A DNA stretch of 64,000 nucleotides from contig NC_037595.1 in the NCBI RefSeq assembly GCF_003073045.1, positions 3,410,001-3,474,000 of the forward strand. The letters are read 5' to 3'. Below are positions 47,401 to 59,192 of this stretch, piece by piece; the stretch's first letter is position 1, and each line of letters begins with the position of its first letter. This stretch comes from Pomacea canaliculata. Lineage: Eukaryota; Mollusca; Gastropoda; Architaenioglossa; Ampullariidae. Below the pieces are notes generated by a model. The model was not told the DNA's origin and did no database searches. It was given only the letters and a program-made list of their open reading frames with translations. The position numbers and the translations under genes are program-made.

Positions 47401-49080
47401 GTTTCTGGAGTTGATGTAAAAACCTGTCATTATGATGTAATGATGATCCGGTCCCAGATCCTGCTTTTAATGCTAACCCAGACTGCTCAACATTTGCAGT
47501 GATTGCAAGTGGTCTGGATTCACCAGATGGAAGATGCAGTTTTGGGGCGATTCTGTGTTGTACAGAAGACTGATCACCATAGTTGTTTGTTTGACCAACT
47601 TTTTTGTCATCATCATCATCATCATCATCCTCGTCGATGAACCTTATATCCTCACTCGGCTCATCAAGCACTGTTTTCATCGTGACATGGACCCTTGTCT
47701 GGGCTGAGCTCAAAGCCAGTGCCTGGTCTCCTTGCTGAGTGCTAAAATCTGCTCCATTCAAACCTTGTGGGATCTGGTGATAGTTTATGCATTCTTCATT
47801 TCTTTCACCTGAAGAAAAATGTGCTGGCCTCCTTAACAAAAAAAGAAAATTTTACCACAAGACATAATAATAACACTGGTTAACACTGAAATTATTACTG
47901 ACTTAAAAAGGTCCTAATCAGTAGTATCTTGGTGTGCTGAACACAAATATGACCATGATAATTTTTATTGGCTCTCATTTTGAAGATATTTGATATAGTT
48001 TATTTTTTATGTTTCACCATGTAAATTTATCCAGTAGGACTGTAACAACATCCTAAATAAGCCTAGAATGATGTACTATTGCATCACATTGCATAATACC
48101 ATCATGCACATGTCATCCAAAATAGCCATTTTACAATAGATTACACATGCATTATTTCATTATTACAATGGGAAAGTTTTATTCACCATTAAACATTGGT
48201 AATACAATGTATTCCACAGGTAGGATCTTGGGACCAAACTAGATGGAACTTATCACATCTGAAGGTTGGTATCTCTAACTGCTCAGAAAAGGCCTAGATA
48301 AGTAGCATGTGGGAAGTGGACTGCTTGTAGGTAGAGATCAAAATTAAAGAAATACATCCTTGTTCACAACAAGCAGTCTCTTGATATTCCTCTTAATATT
48401 AATCTTTATAAAGATTCTAAGAAAGTGAGGAGTAAGTAAAGTCTGCCTCTTGGAGAAAGTTCTTACTTCTTATTATGTTTGAAACATACACCAACAGAAT
48501 ACCTGTTACATCTGTCATGCTGAGTCTCAGTCTGCTCACCAGCACCAAGTTCTGGATTTCTGGTAGATTTACTCATAATCTGATGCAAATTGAGTTCTTC
48601 ATTAGTTGCAGGATTGAGTGAAGTCTCTTTACAAATTTCCTGACCTGCACACAACTTTCTATTATATCCATCTTTCTGATAAAAAGTTTTATCTTGAACT
48701 AATCTTTTAGTAGCTGATGTTTTGTTGCTCTCTATGCTGCTCTGCTTGGATGTTGCTTTTCTTGCTGTACTTTGACGACGAAAAGTACTCAGTAACCTGT
48801 CTCTGGTTCTGCGGAAAAAACTTTTCTTCTGATGCTTTCTTTCTGTGTCTGAACATAAAGCTGAAGGAGAGTCTGAACTCATTTGCTCCAGCTTTGAAGT
48901 TTCAGACATCAACAATGCAGATTTAGACTTGCTATGTGGTTCATGTGCCAGATTATGTTTCCTTACACTAGAGTCATTTTGATGCTGGGATTTGACTGAC
49001 CCCCTTTCACACTGGTTGAGAAATTCCTCAAGAATTATTGTAAACTCTTTCAAGACTTTTTCTTTTGAGGGATCCCCCAT
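44474..49080 (-). CDS. Bcl-2 family protein, BCL2L12-like (paralogue 2)
   Basis: Coding exons: 49080-48503, 47831-47380, 46596-46432, 45910-45840, 45101-44853, 44521-44474 (1563 nt, 520 aa). ATG 49080 lies in an exon with its acceptor at 49124. A probable non-coding first exon ends at 49888 (donor GTAAGTAAC). The first coding junction is ambiguous: the AACAG/GTATTC donor with the acceptor at 47832, or a slightly later donor with the acceptor after 47808, which is where paralogue 1 has its boundary; both keep the frame. It shares with paralogue 1 the N-terminal helix (IILEEF), the basic motif FRRTRDRLLSTFRRQS, EDIRFIDEDD followed by an aspartate run, the helix SKIAEKIINMADEY, BH3-like AEWVRTTGDNYATM, BH1-like SNHLVILFYTVKGTLSLV, BH2-like WLTQRGGF and a short tail (QSLLDQTESLVDSED). 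The BH1/BH2 exon is 249 nt in both genes. Weaker conservation of BH3 suggests functional divergence. Confidence 0.75.
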
Positions 49081-49887
49081 GTTGACACAGTGCACAATCT
49101 CAGAGATTTTCTCTGTGCAGAGGCTACAAAGACACAAACACACACACCAGAAAATTAGAAATTTAAGATAAACCAACAAAAATTGAATACCTGAGCATGT
49201 AAAGCAAGGTGTGCTTGTACACGAATGAGCAAATACATGCATGGGCTACCAAATACAGAATGTAAAAAATTTCAAAGAGTAATTACTTAGAATAAAATTT
49301 TAAAAACTGACTTCGTATTATAAATAACATGCTATGTTTGTTAGGTTAATATTGTTGTAAATGATGACTTTTTTCCCCATCCCATGCAGTTAAATATGAT
49401 GCTAGGAAGAAACATAACAATGCTTATATTTATACTTATTCTTTTATTGTTTTTTATTAACTTTTATTATTTATTTTTTGTTTTGTTTTTTCTTTTTTCT
49501 TAAAATAATGGGAATGACAGTGTGGAGCACATTCTCTAACTGATGCGTGTATCACAGACTGCAAGTTGGTATGTTAATTAGTTTATATAGGTATAGTACG
49601 TCATACCTTATAGCAGAGTACTTTTAAATCAATGAATGACTACTTTCATACTACTGTACACAGAAATGTCTACCTAAAACTGCACATATAACCATTATTC
49701 TTCGGCATATACCTTCCAGTCAAAACTGAAAAGTGATATTAATAATGAAAATTCAAAATACATGCACTGCCGGTTGACCATCGTCTAAGAATAGCCATCA
49801 GCATGTTTCGTAGTATTTTTAGTAGTATGAGTCTGTTAAAGACAATAAATTCTATATCTTGAAAACTAGTATGAACGTGTTACTTAC

Positions 49888-50060
49888 TGGGTAAACGGCA
49901 ATAACCCGACTGACAGCACTAAAGGGATCGCCAGTCGTGATTGCCTACCGACTGGACTTTCGCTTTTCCATTTGTGAGAAAACGGGCTCCCGAAGCTTAC
50001 CTTGACCCGTGTAACCTTTGACACAAAAGAGCTAATACTGTTTTCACAAGAATAGAGAGC
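49888..50060 (-). other. Probable non-coding first exon of Bcl-2-like paralogue 2
   Basis: On the minus strand a strong donor (CCCA followed by GTAAGTAAC) ends at 49888, upstream of the coding exon acceptor at 49124. No convincing start codon or coding frame is seen, so this is read as a 5' UTR exon. Its 5' end is not defined by sequence; 50060 is a rough bound set by the divergent MRPL23 start at 50077. Confidence 0.45.
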
Positions 50061-50076
50061 TCGACAATAGGAAAAC
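50020..50076. promoter_or_regulatory. Probable bidirectional promoter, MRPL23 / Bcl-2-like paralogue 2
   Basis: The ATG of MRPL23 (50077, plus) and the donor of the inferred first exon of the minus-strand Bcl-2-like gene (49888) are only about 190 bp apart and point away from each other. I see no clear TATA box between them. The arrangement is a head-to-head pair. That it works as one shared promoter is inference. Confidence 0.4.
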
Positions 50077-53000
50077 ATGGCGACGCGCTTGCGAGGGTTG
50101 GCGTTACTGTGAGTTGATACACGACATTTTGCTATATTTTCTTCTTTCTTTTTCACACACTTTCATTTTGGATCATGACTTAGACATTTCAGTATACTTA
50201 GGGCATATGGTTTTGATGCTATCAATGAGCTTCGAGGTATATTTAATCATACTACTATTTTGACATTTGAAGCGGCAATCTCGACTAAATAAATTGTCGG
50301 CTGCTTAGAGCGATAGGTACACGACATTATGGTGAAAGACTAAAGAGTTAACATGAAAGGAGGAAAAAAGGAACTTTTGAAAAGTTTTCTTCGCGTCATT
50401 GTAGAAGATACCGTTGCTATTTAATGTGATTATTTACGTTTGTATCGCACACGAGGAAGGCTGACCTTCAGTTGTATCACAAACTGGGTCTATTCGGTTT
50501 TTTTTCTGTTTGTTTTTTATTTACTTTGTATTTTCATATTGATAGCCCATTGTGGAGACGTCGTATTCCACGATATCCTGTGTACTGGCATGGAGATCCA
50601 CAGCTGCAGGTGGTTTTACCACACTTCTGGATGAAGCTAGTAAAGCCATCCCGAGATATTCCCAGTGATCAAGCTCGTTTTTTTGTGCATCCTCAGTAAG
50701 CTATCACAATCTTATTAGTTGCTACATAGAGTGTGCAGAGACCATAACAGCAGCAGGAAGATATATGCTTCTTCAAGAAAAATAGTTTTAAGTAACCATA
50801 AAGCTGAATGTTAGAGACTTGGTCATTGGTGGATGAAATGCTTACTCAATACAAGTCTAGCTATATAAAAGACTTCATCAGAGTTGTGCCAAGCCAGCAA
50901 GAGGGAAGGGCTTAGACAATATTTGTTCATTTAATTGAGGAGAAAATGTTTGGAAGAGGATATTATGATAAGGATATGAGTGTTATTGTTTAACCTTAGC
51001 AACACAATTTTGGCTGCATTTAATGAAACATACTCATCTCACTGTGGTGGTCTCTTATTGAACAAATCTTTATTTATTTATTTTTTATTTGAAAAATTTT
51101 TATGAACCTGGTTTATGAAGTGGGATAATGTCTTAAGTCCAGGGAAAAGGGCTGTATCACAAGTGGAAATCCATGAAGTATGAAGTAGGCATCTTTGTCA
51201 GTTTTTTTTTCTTCTATTTTTGGATTTAAGTAACAAGGAAAATATGGCACTGCCTTCATTATATAACATCATTAGATAAGTAGGTATAAACACCCATTAA
51301 CAATAACTTCCCCCAGCTCAAAACTAATTGTAATCATTAGAAATAGTATTAATGTTACACAAGAAGAATTAAAACATAGACACCTGTGCTTGCACATTGA
51401 AACCCATGGACATGGACGCAATCTTCTTTTCAGGATGAGTAAGATTGATATAAAGAATTACCTGGAGAAGATCTACAAAATACCAGTGCTGAACGTTAGG
51501 ACCAAAGTCATGGCAGGTGAGATGCAAATATTTTTAAAATTTGTATTTAAATCCTCAGCCTCATCACCCAAGGTTTGTTGTTAGGATAAACATAATCTGC
51601 TTTGATGGACTGGTGCAATCTACACTTTTTTACTCCTAACTTTTACTCCCAACTGTGTGTTAAATGTCTGTATGAGTATGTATGCCTGCCCTTGTGAGTG
51701 AAGACAAATTTCTGTCCTGGGTCTCCTGGACAGACAATAAAGTCTGTTTTGATTTTGATTTGATTTGATTTATAATTAATAGGTTTCAGATGTACTTTTA
51801 CAAAATAGTTGCCTTTGGATTTAAAGTATGGTATTGTCCATGAAAGAGTTGAAATTTATTTATATGTTTCAGTTGATACATGATATTGACTTACTAGCTA
51901 ATGTCATTGATATATTTACAAGGGGCAGTCAAATGAAATGGTGGACACCAGGCAAAGAAAAGCCTACCATCCACTATGTTTTATTTGACTGCCCTTCGTA
52001 TTCAGTATCACATATCAATATTATTGCATGTTTGTAAAAATGTGTTCGTCTCATTCTTATTTAGTGATGTTTCAAATATAGAATTTGATTCCTAATGAAT
52101 TGAATATAAAAACAAAAACTTACAGAAAATCATCACTGCTTGTTTTGTATGTAACTGAATATAAGCAAATTTCTGCTTTGATAAGAAATCAATAAAAAAA
52201 AAAAAAAAAAGGTGGACATGCACTTGTCCTAGATATTAAATTTTCAGCAAGCTTAAAAAGTCACCATGAGGTGGAAGAATAGAGATTTATCCAGCTGGGC
52301 TACTTCTAATGAGGGAGATTAATGGCAATCACAGTTTGCTTCATTGTCAAACAAAATAATGAAAAGAATATGATGCATGAAAAAACTCGGCTGTCCCATG
52401 TTTTTTAAAGAGGGAGGGGGGGCAGCATACCATATCAAAGTGGTACTGTTAAAAAGCATGCTCATTTTCATTTATGTGTGTTCATGGGAGAAAAAAATTT
52501 GACAGGAAATGTTGAGCACATATTTTTGTTGCAGGTGGTGATATTAAACATCCCACTCGTGGACATGTCATGGCAAAAGAAGATGATTATAAAGTGGCTT
52601 TTGTCCAGCTGGTCAGTTGAGTACTTTTAATGGGACAAGCAAATCAGATGATAATTTGGGTTTAAATGATAGAAACTGAGTCATGTCAAAATGAGTCAAA
52701 ATGTGGGGTTTCAAATTGATTATTCACTTAAAATCCTGTCTAAAGCATGCATCTGAGATGATTCAAGTGGGCTGCCATTGTAGAGTGCTCTCTTAATCAT
52801 TGCACAAGAGAGCTTATGTCAGTCTCCTGAGTCATCAAATTACAAGCTTCCTGGATTTGGAGATCATGGAGATATAATAGTAAAAAGTTAAGCAGAACAA
52901 TGATGTAAGATTTTAGTGTAACTACTGCATGTTTCAACATGGCAATCATTGTGAGGTGGATCTGCCACTAAACTTCTGATGCTATCACAGTATTGCTTGA

Positions 53001-54189
53001 CACCTTTCTTGCCCAGAGGGTCTGCCTACATAGACGCAAATATGGCAGCCTTTACAAGTCAGCCCATTGCTGTGTTTTAGACCTGATTGTAAGCAATCAT
53101 TTTGCAACCCAAAATTTTGATCAGACATGATTAAGAACACCAGTCTCTATCCTTCAAGCCTAACTTACCATTTGACTTGCTTTTCCTTTAGACATTTTAA
53201 TCTGATGAACTTCCTAACCCTGATCTAAAGAAAGTGGTAGCTATTTGATGAGAACTTGTTTGACTGCAGGTGGTATCTGAAAAACTTTTGTCCATCTCTT
53301 TTCTCAATGATGACAATGTGCTAGAGTGATACTCTTCAGTGATAACAATATGCTTCATCTCCAAACATTCTACAACAGGAATGATAATAATAATAACAGA
53401 GATGACACATAAAGTGCATGAAGAAGCGAGGTGTTAAAACTGTCACTTGTCTTAGGGCTAGCTTTTGTGCCTATCCCTCCTCCCTTACCTCTTCCCAGCC
53501 CTCTATAGAATATGCTATCCGCTCCACAGCTGGGTCAACTGGGGAAGGACACATTCTAATAGTATCAAACTGGTTAGTGCATAACTTCAGGTTCAGGTGC
53601 CATAGCTCTAGCCACTAGGTGATCTGCTAACCATCCTTGAAAGGTTGGTCTTTGAAAATTGCACTTCACCAGGCTTATGCCATTTTTTGTGCCTGTGGTT
53701 GAAAGATAGAAAAATATTAGTGTAGGTACAGATTTGAGGAGAAAGGCAACAGGCTTGGCAAGTGACTTACCTCTGGCATGACATTATCTGGTACAATCTG
53801 CAACACTTTTTCTTTACAACCACTTGGCATATAGGGATTGGTTTAAAAATGACTGCTTTTTTCTTATCCAAAATCCCCCCTTTGGTTTAAAAAAGAATAA
53901 AAAAGAATTTGAAAGCTATTATTCCTATTTATTTATTCCCAACCCAAGTTGATGAATATAATATAAGCCCACTTGTTTGCAAAACAAGTTTTGATTTTCT
54001 TTTGTTTTTTCATTTTTATGTCTGCTCTACTAGGGGGATGGCGTGACATTTGAGTTTCCAGAAATCTTCAAAGAGATAAAGAGCCCTGCAGAAAAGCAAG
54101 TAGCCGAGATCAAACAACTAAACCGAGCAGACATGGAGAATGAACAGAAGTACTGGGATAAACTAAGTGTGCCTGTGTGGTTTAGATAA
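50077..54189 (+). CDS. MRPL23: Mitochondrial large ribosomal subunit protein uL23m (MRPL23)
   Basis: Five exons assemble cleanly: 50077-50108, 50546-50695, 51434-51516, 52535-52611, 54034-54189 (498 nt, 165 aa; human is 153 aa). Donors are GTGAGT, GTAAGC, GTGAGA and GTCAGT, and all phases agree. The start MATRLRGLALLPLWRRR is basic and hydrophobic, as expected of a mitochondrial presequence. It is followed by the family's landmarks: RYPVYWHGDPQLQVVLPHFW, DIKNYLEKIYKIPVLNVRTK, DYKVAFVQLGDGVTFEFPE and the C-terminal PVWFR. uL23m binds 23S-like rRNA near the polypeptide exit of the mitoribosome (family knowledge). The fourth intron holds simple repeats, and the second intron carries a LINE 3' tail. 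It is transcribed divergently from the Bcl-2-like gene. Confidence 0.93.
51640..51775 (+). mobile_element. LINE 3'-tail fragment in MRPL23 intron
   Basis: TGGACAGACAATAAAGTCTG followed by a TTTTGATTTGATT tail resembles the 3' ends of short non-LTR retrotransposon insertions. Confidence 0.5.
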
Positions 54190-54496
54190 AAACAACCTGA
54201 TCCTGTAAGCTGTATGTAGTAGAATGCTTGTAGCATGAAGTGTGTGCGGACAAGATTGTGAACCACTTTTGTAAAGCTGAGAAGATGTTAAGAAAATGTG
54301 TGATTATGCATGTGTATACATGCCTGTATTATTGTGAGCATATATCTGTGCACTGATGTTGCGGGTTGGTTTTTTTACTTGTTCGTTTACGAAGACAAGG
54401 GTGACCGCCATTTTTAAACGTCATATTTGTCGGATATCTGCCATTTACTAGAAAGCTAAAAGTGGTTGGTAAAGAATCTGTTGTACAAGACAAAAG

Positions 54497-54502
54497 AATA
54501 AA
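54497..54502 (+). promoter_or_regulatory. Polyadenylation signal candidate for MRPL23
   Basis: AATAAA lies about 310 nt after the MRPL23 stop and before the non-LTR fragment that starts near 54690, which fits the end of this transcript. Confidence 0.55.
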
Positions 54503-54689
54503 GAAGATACAAAGCTAAAGAACTGCATCAGATGTCATTTTGTATTTTGTCTGGTCCAACAAACAATGCAATCTCCTCCCTTCCACTCATACAAATTATG
54601 TTTATCCTATGAACTGTTAGCTCAAGCATTTATTCCTTGCATCAGCTGACAAAGTTTTATATTTTAAAAAAAATTTCTTTGCTGGCACC

Positions 54690-55195
54690 TGCCCTGATTA
54701 TTGCTCTGAACTGCTCTTCCCTTACATCCCAGCTAGACAACTCTGCTCCTCATCTGATGATCGTCTTCTTACTCTTCCTGTCACCAAAGCAACACATGGC
54801 CACAGGATTGTTAGTTATTGTGCAGCGAAACAATGGAACTCTCTCCCTTTCCATATTCGCCACATACCCACTATTGAATCCTTTACATGTGCACTGAAAA
54901 CGCACCTCTTCTGTAAACATTACTCCTAACAACCTTTTCCATGATGCCAGTCCTTTGTCACACACTTCCTTTTGCAATATCATGTTACTCTCATCTCTTG
55001 TTCTTGGGTTCCTCTTTGTGTTTTCTGTATTTAATTTTATTCTTTGTTTAGTACGGTTTCTTTTATAGTTCATATGCTATTTGTTTTCCTGTCCCTCGTA
55101 TGCTGTCCATGTTTCGTTCTTGTTCTTAAGCGCTAAGAGCATGCTCCTTAGGAGTGTGAGTATGCGCTTTACAAATTTTGCATTTATTACTATTA
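54690..55195 (+). mobile_element. 5'-truncated non-LTR retrotransposon (CR1/Jockey-like 3' end)
   Basis: The plus strand encodes a reverse-transcriptase ORF C-terminus: IPARQLCSSSDDRLL, CAAKQWNSLPFHIRHIPT, FTCALKTHLF, then a stop. The 3' end carries GCGCTTTACAAATTTTGC and an ATTACTATTA tail. The WNSLP..IR motif is common to these LINEs. Confidence 0.75.
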
Positions 55196-55246
55196 AGTAG
55201 GGGTAGGGAGGGGTGAGATCAATGCTGCAAAACATCAGTTAAAAAC

Positions 55247-58200
55247 TTTATTTCAACCACATTTCACAAACACCACTTAAATAGACTAACTATTGGAAAG
55301 ACTGGGAGGCAGAAAATAATTATAAATAGGAGAACAGCCAGGGAAGCAATATATTTACAATGACAATCTCCTGAAGAACAGTCTTTAACAAGCCAAAACC
55401 TTGCTGGTGATCATCAGTCAAGTCAGAAAATAAAGTGAGTCATTTTCTTTAAAGTGGATTTCAAAAAATTGATTGAAAAGAATTCTGATTAAAGAAGTGA
55501 ACTGTAACATAAACCATTTCTAAGTTCTAAGAAAAGAAAACGCCTTAGAAACTATAAGCAAAACAAGAAACTTCAGTTTCAAACTGACAATAAGTACCTG
55601 TCTAGTTGATACAGGACTATGTGCATACACATGCAACATAATGTGAAAAGCTGAAAATCAGGCTTAGAAAGATGTTTTATCAAAAATATTTCTTCCCCCT
55701 CCCCTCAAAATGCTCTTGAGTCCATACATTGTCAGTGTCCCTCCACGTTCTACAGAAAAAAGAACTTCAATATCTTCAAGTTATGGATGACGAACTATAA
55801 GTTCAACACTCTGTCTAGAAGCTAACAACATGGACATCAGCCATCATAAAACTCCACACCATTGTGCCCCTAAAGGTACACCAAATTAACTATCAAACAA
55901 ATACTGTTCACAAAAAGGTATGATTACTAAGATGAAAATTATTCAGTTTTCTAAAATACAGATACTCGTCACTGTAACACAGTCCAAACATTCATTCTTT
56001 ATCCACATAAAAATAGATTATGACACACCTTCCATCACATGCAGTGTTGTTTTTCCCCCGAAATGTTGTCAACCGTAGTCTCCCCAGAAAAAAAACCACT
56101 CCATTACTACTACGAAAAATTGCCTGCCGTTCTTGTCAGCCAAATGTCTCTAAATACAAAATGTAACAAAGGCACAGAACTCCAGACAAAATAATTACAC
56201 TTTTCTTTTAAGCAGACCACACATCGTGATGCTCTGTACAAGTTTGAAGGATGTGGTGCAAGCACCATGGGATGATTAAACTACTTTCATCAGCTAACAA
56301 TGGCGAGACCTGATCGTAGGGCTCCTTTGCTCTTTGCAATATTGATATCAGTTCCATATTTCAGAGCAGAATGCATTGGGATCATTTAGTTAACTGGGGC
56401 CTAGCATAGTGAGTTAAGTGTAATGAACACAGGTGGTCAATGTAATGATGGCAACCACTAGCCTTGTGCATAAAACAAAGACATGTTTGCAAAGCTAAAG
56501 TTCTGACAGTCAAAATTTTAAAAAAATCTGAAGACTGACAGTCATATGAAATCTGTATGATAAAAGTTTTGTGAAGATTTAAATCATTAAAAATAAAATT
56601 ATTCATCAGGCTTCTGGTCTTAAATGAGAATGCCTCTGACCAAAAAACTGGTGAACAAGTAGCTAATGCCACACTTCTGTCAAAATCTGCATTGGTACAG
56701 CTTAATTCCGTTGACAGACTCAACTGTCTATACTAAAGAATGCTTTATTTAATATATTTGTCCTTTAGCCATGATTCTGATTCTTCTCATGCATAGGTCC
56801 AAGCACCAATATCCAGAAATCATTCATTTTAAAGTGTTTCCCAAATTTCAAACAGTTTAGCAAAAGGACAAAATGAGCAAGCACTTCTTTAAATGGATGT
56901 CATCATATCAAGCCTTAAACAGAAAAAGTAACATTCACTTTCCAAAGAAAGACCCACAGGTAATTACTCCACATCTTTCATGTTCATAGCAGTCAATGGC
57001 AAAGCATCCACTAAAGCAATCATCACAACCTTCATAGGTAAAATCTTACATAGGTCTGCTGGCACTTCTGTGTTAGAAATTTGGTATACTATTGTCCACA
57101 TAACAATCTGTCACCGTGTATAGGCCATAACTTGGGATGCTTGAGTCTGTTCACAACAAATGAACAAAGTGTCTTATATAATAACTTCTGCTTATAGACA
57201 TAGAAAATGTTATGATTGCCCTTCAAATCCTATTAAAGCCCTCTATTTGGAAATCATATATCTAAAACAAATATTGCGATCTGTTTACTTATCCCATCTA
57301 CAACAAAACATAATGATCCTTTTCTTTAAACAACACTTCAAGGTCACATCAAATAAACAATAATACAGACTTCTCTTCATTTCTCTTCAAATGCTGACAG
57401 CATTTTTTCTTTCACTCTCTCGTTTTCCTGCTCTGCTCTTTTGCTTCAATATACTGGATATGATTTGTAGGACATCACCCATGTTTGTGACTAGTATTAA
57501 ACCAATTACAACTGTCACCCTTTCATCCTAAACTGGCAAAAAGGCCCTCAAAATAATAGTCCATTTTCTATGCAATGGCAGTGTTTCAATGTACATCAGT
57601 AACACCACCAGAGGCCCTGTAGTCACAGACGACACAATCAAAAAATACAATGGAGGTCCACAGCAATACAGTCACAAATAAGCACAAGGAACATTACTGG
57701 ACATCTGTCTGCACACTGGATTGCTTTACCCCTCCACATGCAGGCAGATTTTAGCTTATGGCACTGCATTCCTTGCAAACACTTGCTGCACACTAACACA
57801 CTTCTAATCGTGTGTTATGCAGTCATCATTGCATGAAACAAATGGGAACAGTAAAATATATTCATACATTGCTGCTGATGTTTTGCTGAAGTAAACAGTA
57901 ACAGTACCAGATTTTTGTCAGATCGTCAAAATTACAAACTAGACAAACGATGGGTACTGTCAGGTCCTGCATCAGTTTATTGAAAATGCACCTTATGCAC
58001 AAGAAGTGCAGCACCAATCAAAAAAGCATGTAAACAAGATGCAAATATAATGAATAAAAATGAACTTACTGACAAATAAGCTTTTTAGATAATTCAAGTT
58101 ATGCAGTTTACCCACTGGCACAATACAAAGGATCACCAGAATGAAATGTGTAATGTTATTCAATACAGGCTGTATGAGTAAATACCAAATTTTAAAAAAC

Positions 58201-59192
58201 GTACAATTATAAAAATACAATAACTTTTATGACAACAAATACAACTTTCAGTTCTATATGCCTACATTTGTATTCCTACTTCAATGATCTTTTAAGAGTT
58301 TGGTGACAGCAACAGCAGAAATGGCTAGGCTGGACAGGATCTGGCGCAGCAAAAAGAGGTTTACTATGAAGTATAATCTGTACAAGTCCCCTGTTATACC
58401 TATCCTGCTTTATGGATGTAAATGTGGATTCTGCTTGCTGATACAGAGAGGAGAATCCAGGCATTCGAGAACAAGTGCCTGAGGAAGTTGATTCAGATCT
58501 TGTACAGAGAACATAAAACCAATGACTGTATGAAGTACAGTTGCCAAATTCAGACACCAGGAACCCCTACCTGCAACAGCCAAGCAATCTAAGCTGGTCT
58601 AGTTTCACCACGTGATCCGGCATGACACAATGTCAAACACTGTCCTTCAAAGTAGCCTGGAGGGTGGTCAATGTGGCTTAAATACGTGAAGAAGTGGACT
58701 GGTCATCCTGCTCTCTATCACCCATGATAGGCATGAGTGGTAGGCCTTGTCAGTTGCTACATTTTATCAATGTGCTTCTTCCATTGATCAGTACCAATCA
58801 AGCAATGAATGAAGATTTTGGTAACATATTTTCATTATTAAAACAAGGATACAGTCAAAACACCAATCAAAGTAGTTCAAAGTTATTCAAGTGAAGTCAT
58901 AGCATAGACGGCATATCTGACTTAAAAAAAACAAAACCAAGCAAACAGATGTCCAGTAATCCACACAAAGGACATCAGTCAACAAAGAATACAGAACATG
59001 CAGTCACTAATCATTGATCAAAAAGGTGTGAGAGCAAGCTAAGCTGGCCTGTACACAAGAACTCACAAAAATCCCAGTGGTTCTTTACAGGTAATACTTG
59101 TCAACACACAGTGAAAGACCTATAATAATGGCAACAACACAACAAATCCTACATCAAGGCAGATGGTGATTAGTGCAAGACCTTGACTTTCC
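55247..59192 (-). other. Probable long 3' UTR / downstream region of DCAF6
   Basis: No coding exon is recognised between the DCAF6 stop and an AATAAA on the minus strand at 55247-55252. The stretch could be a roughly 4 kb 3' UTR or could include intergenic sequence. It contains an RTE-like relic at 58285-58760 on the plus strand. Confidence 0.35.
58285..58760 (+). mobile_element. RTE-type non-LTR reverse transcriptase relic
   Basis: Encodes ATAEMARLDRIWRSKKRF, LYKSPVIPILLYGC, RIQAFENKCLRKLIQILY and, after frame changes, a FGHV.RHD-like end. This is the hallmark C-terminal half of RTE-type reverse transcriptases. Several frameshifts and stops show it is dead. Confidence 0.75.

Noticed and set aside
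52190..52212. AATAAA plus long A run in an MRPL23 intron as a processed gene copy
   Set aside because: No upstream coding similarity and no flanking direct repeats; more likely a simple A tract or a minimal retroposon tail.
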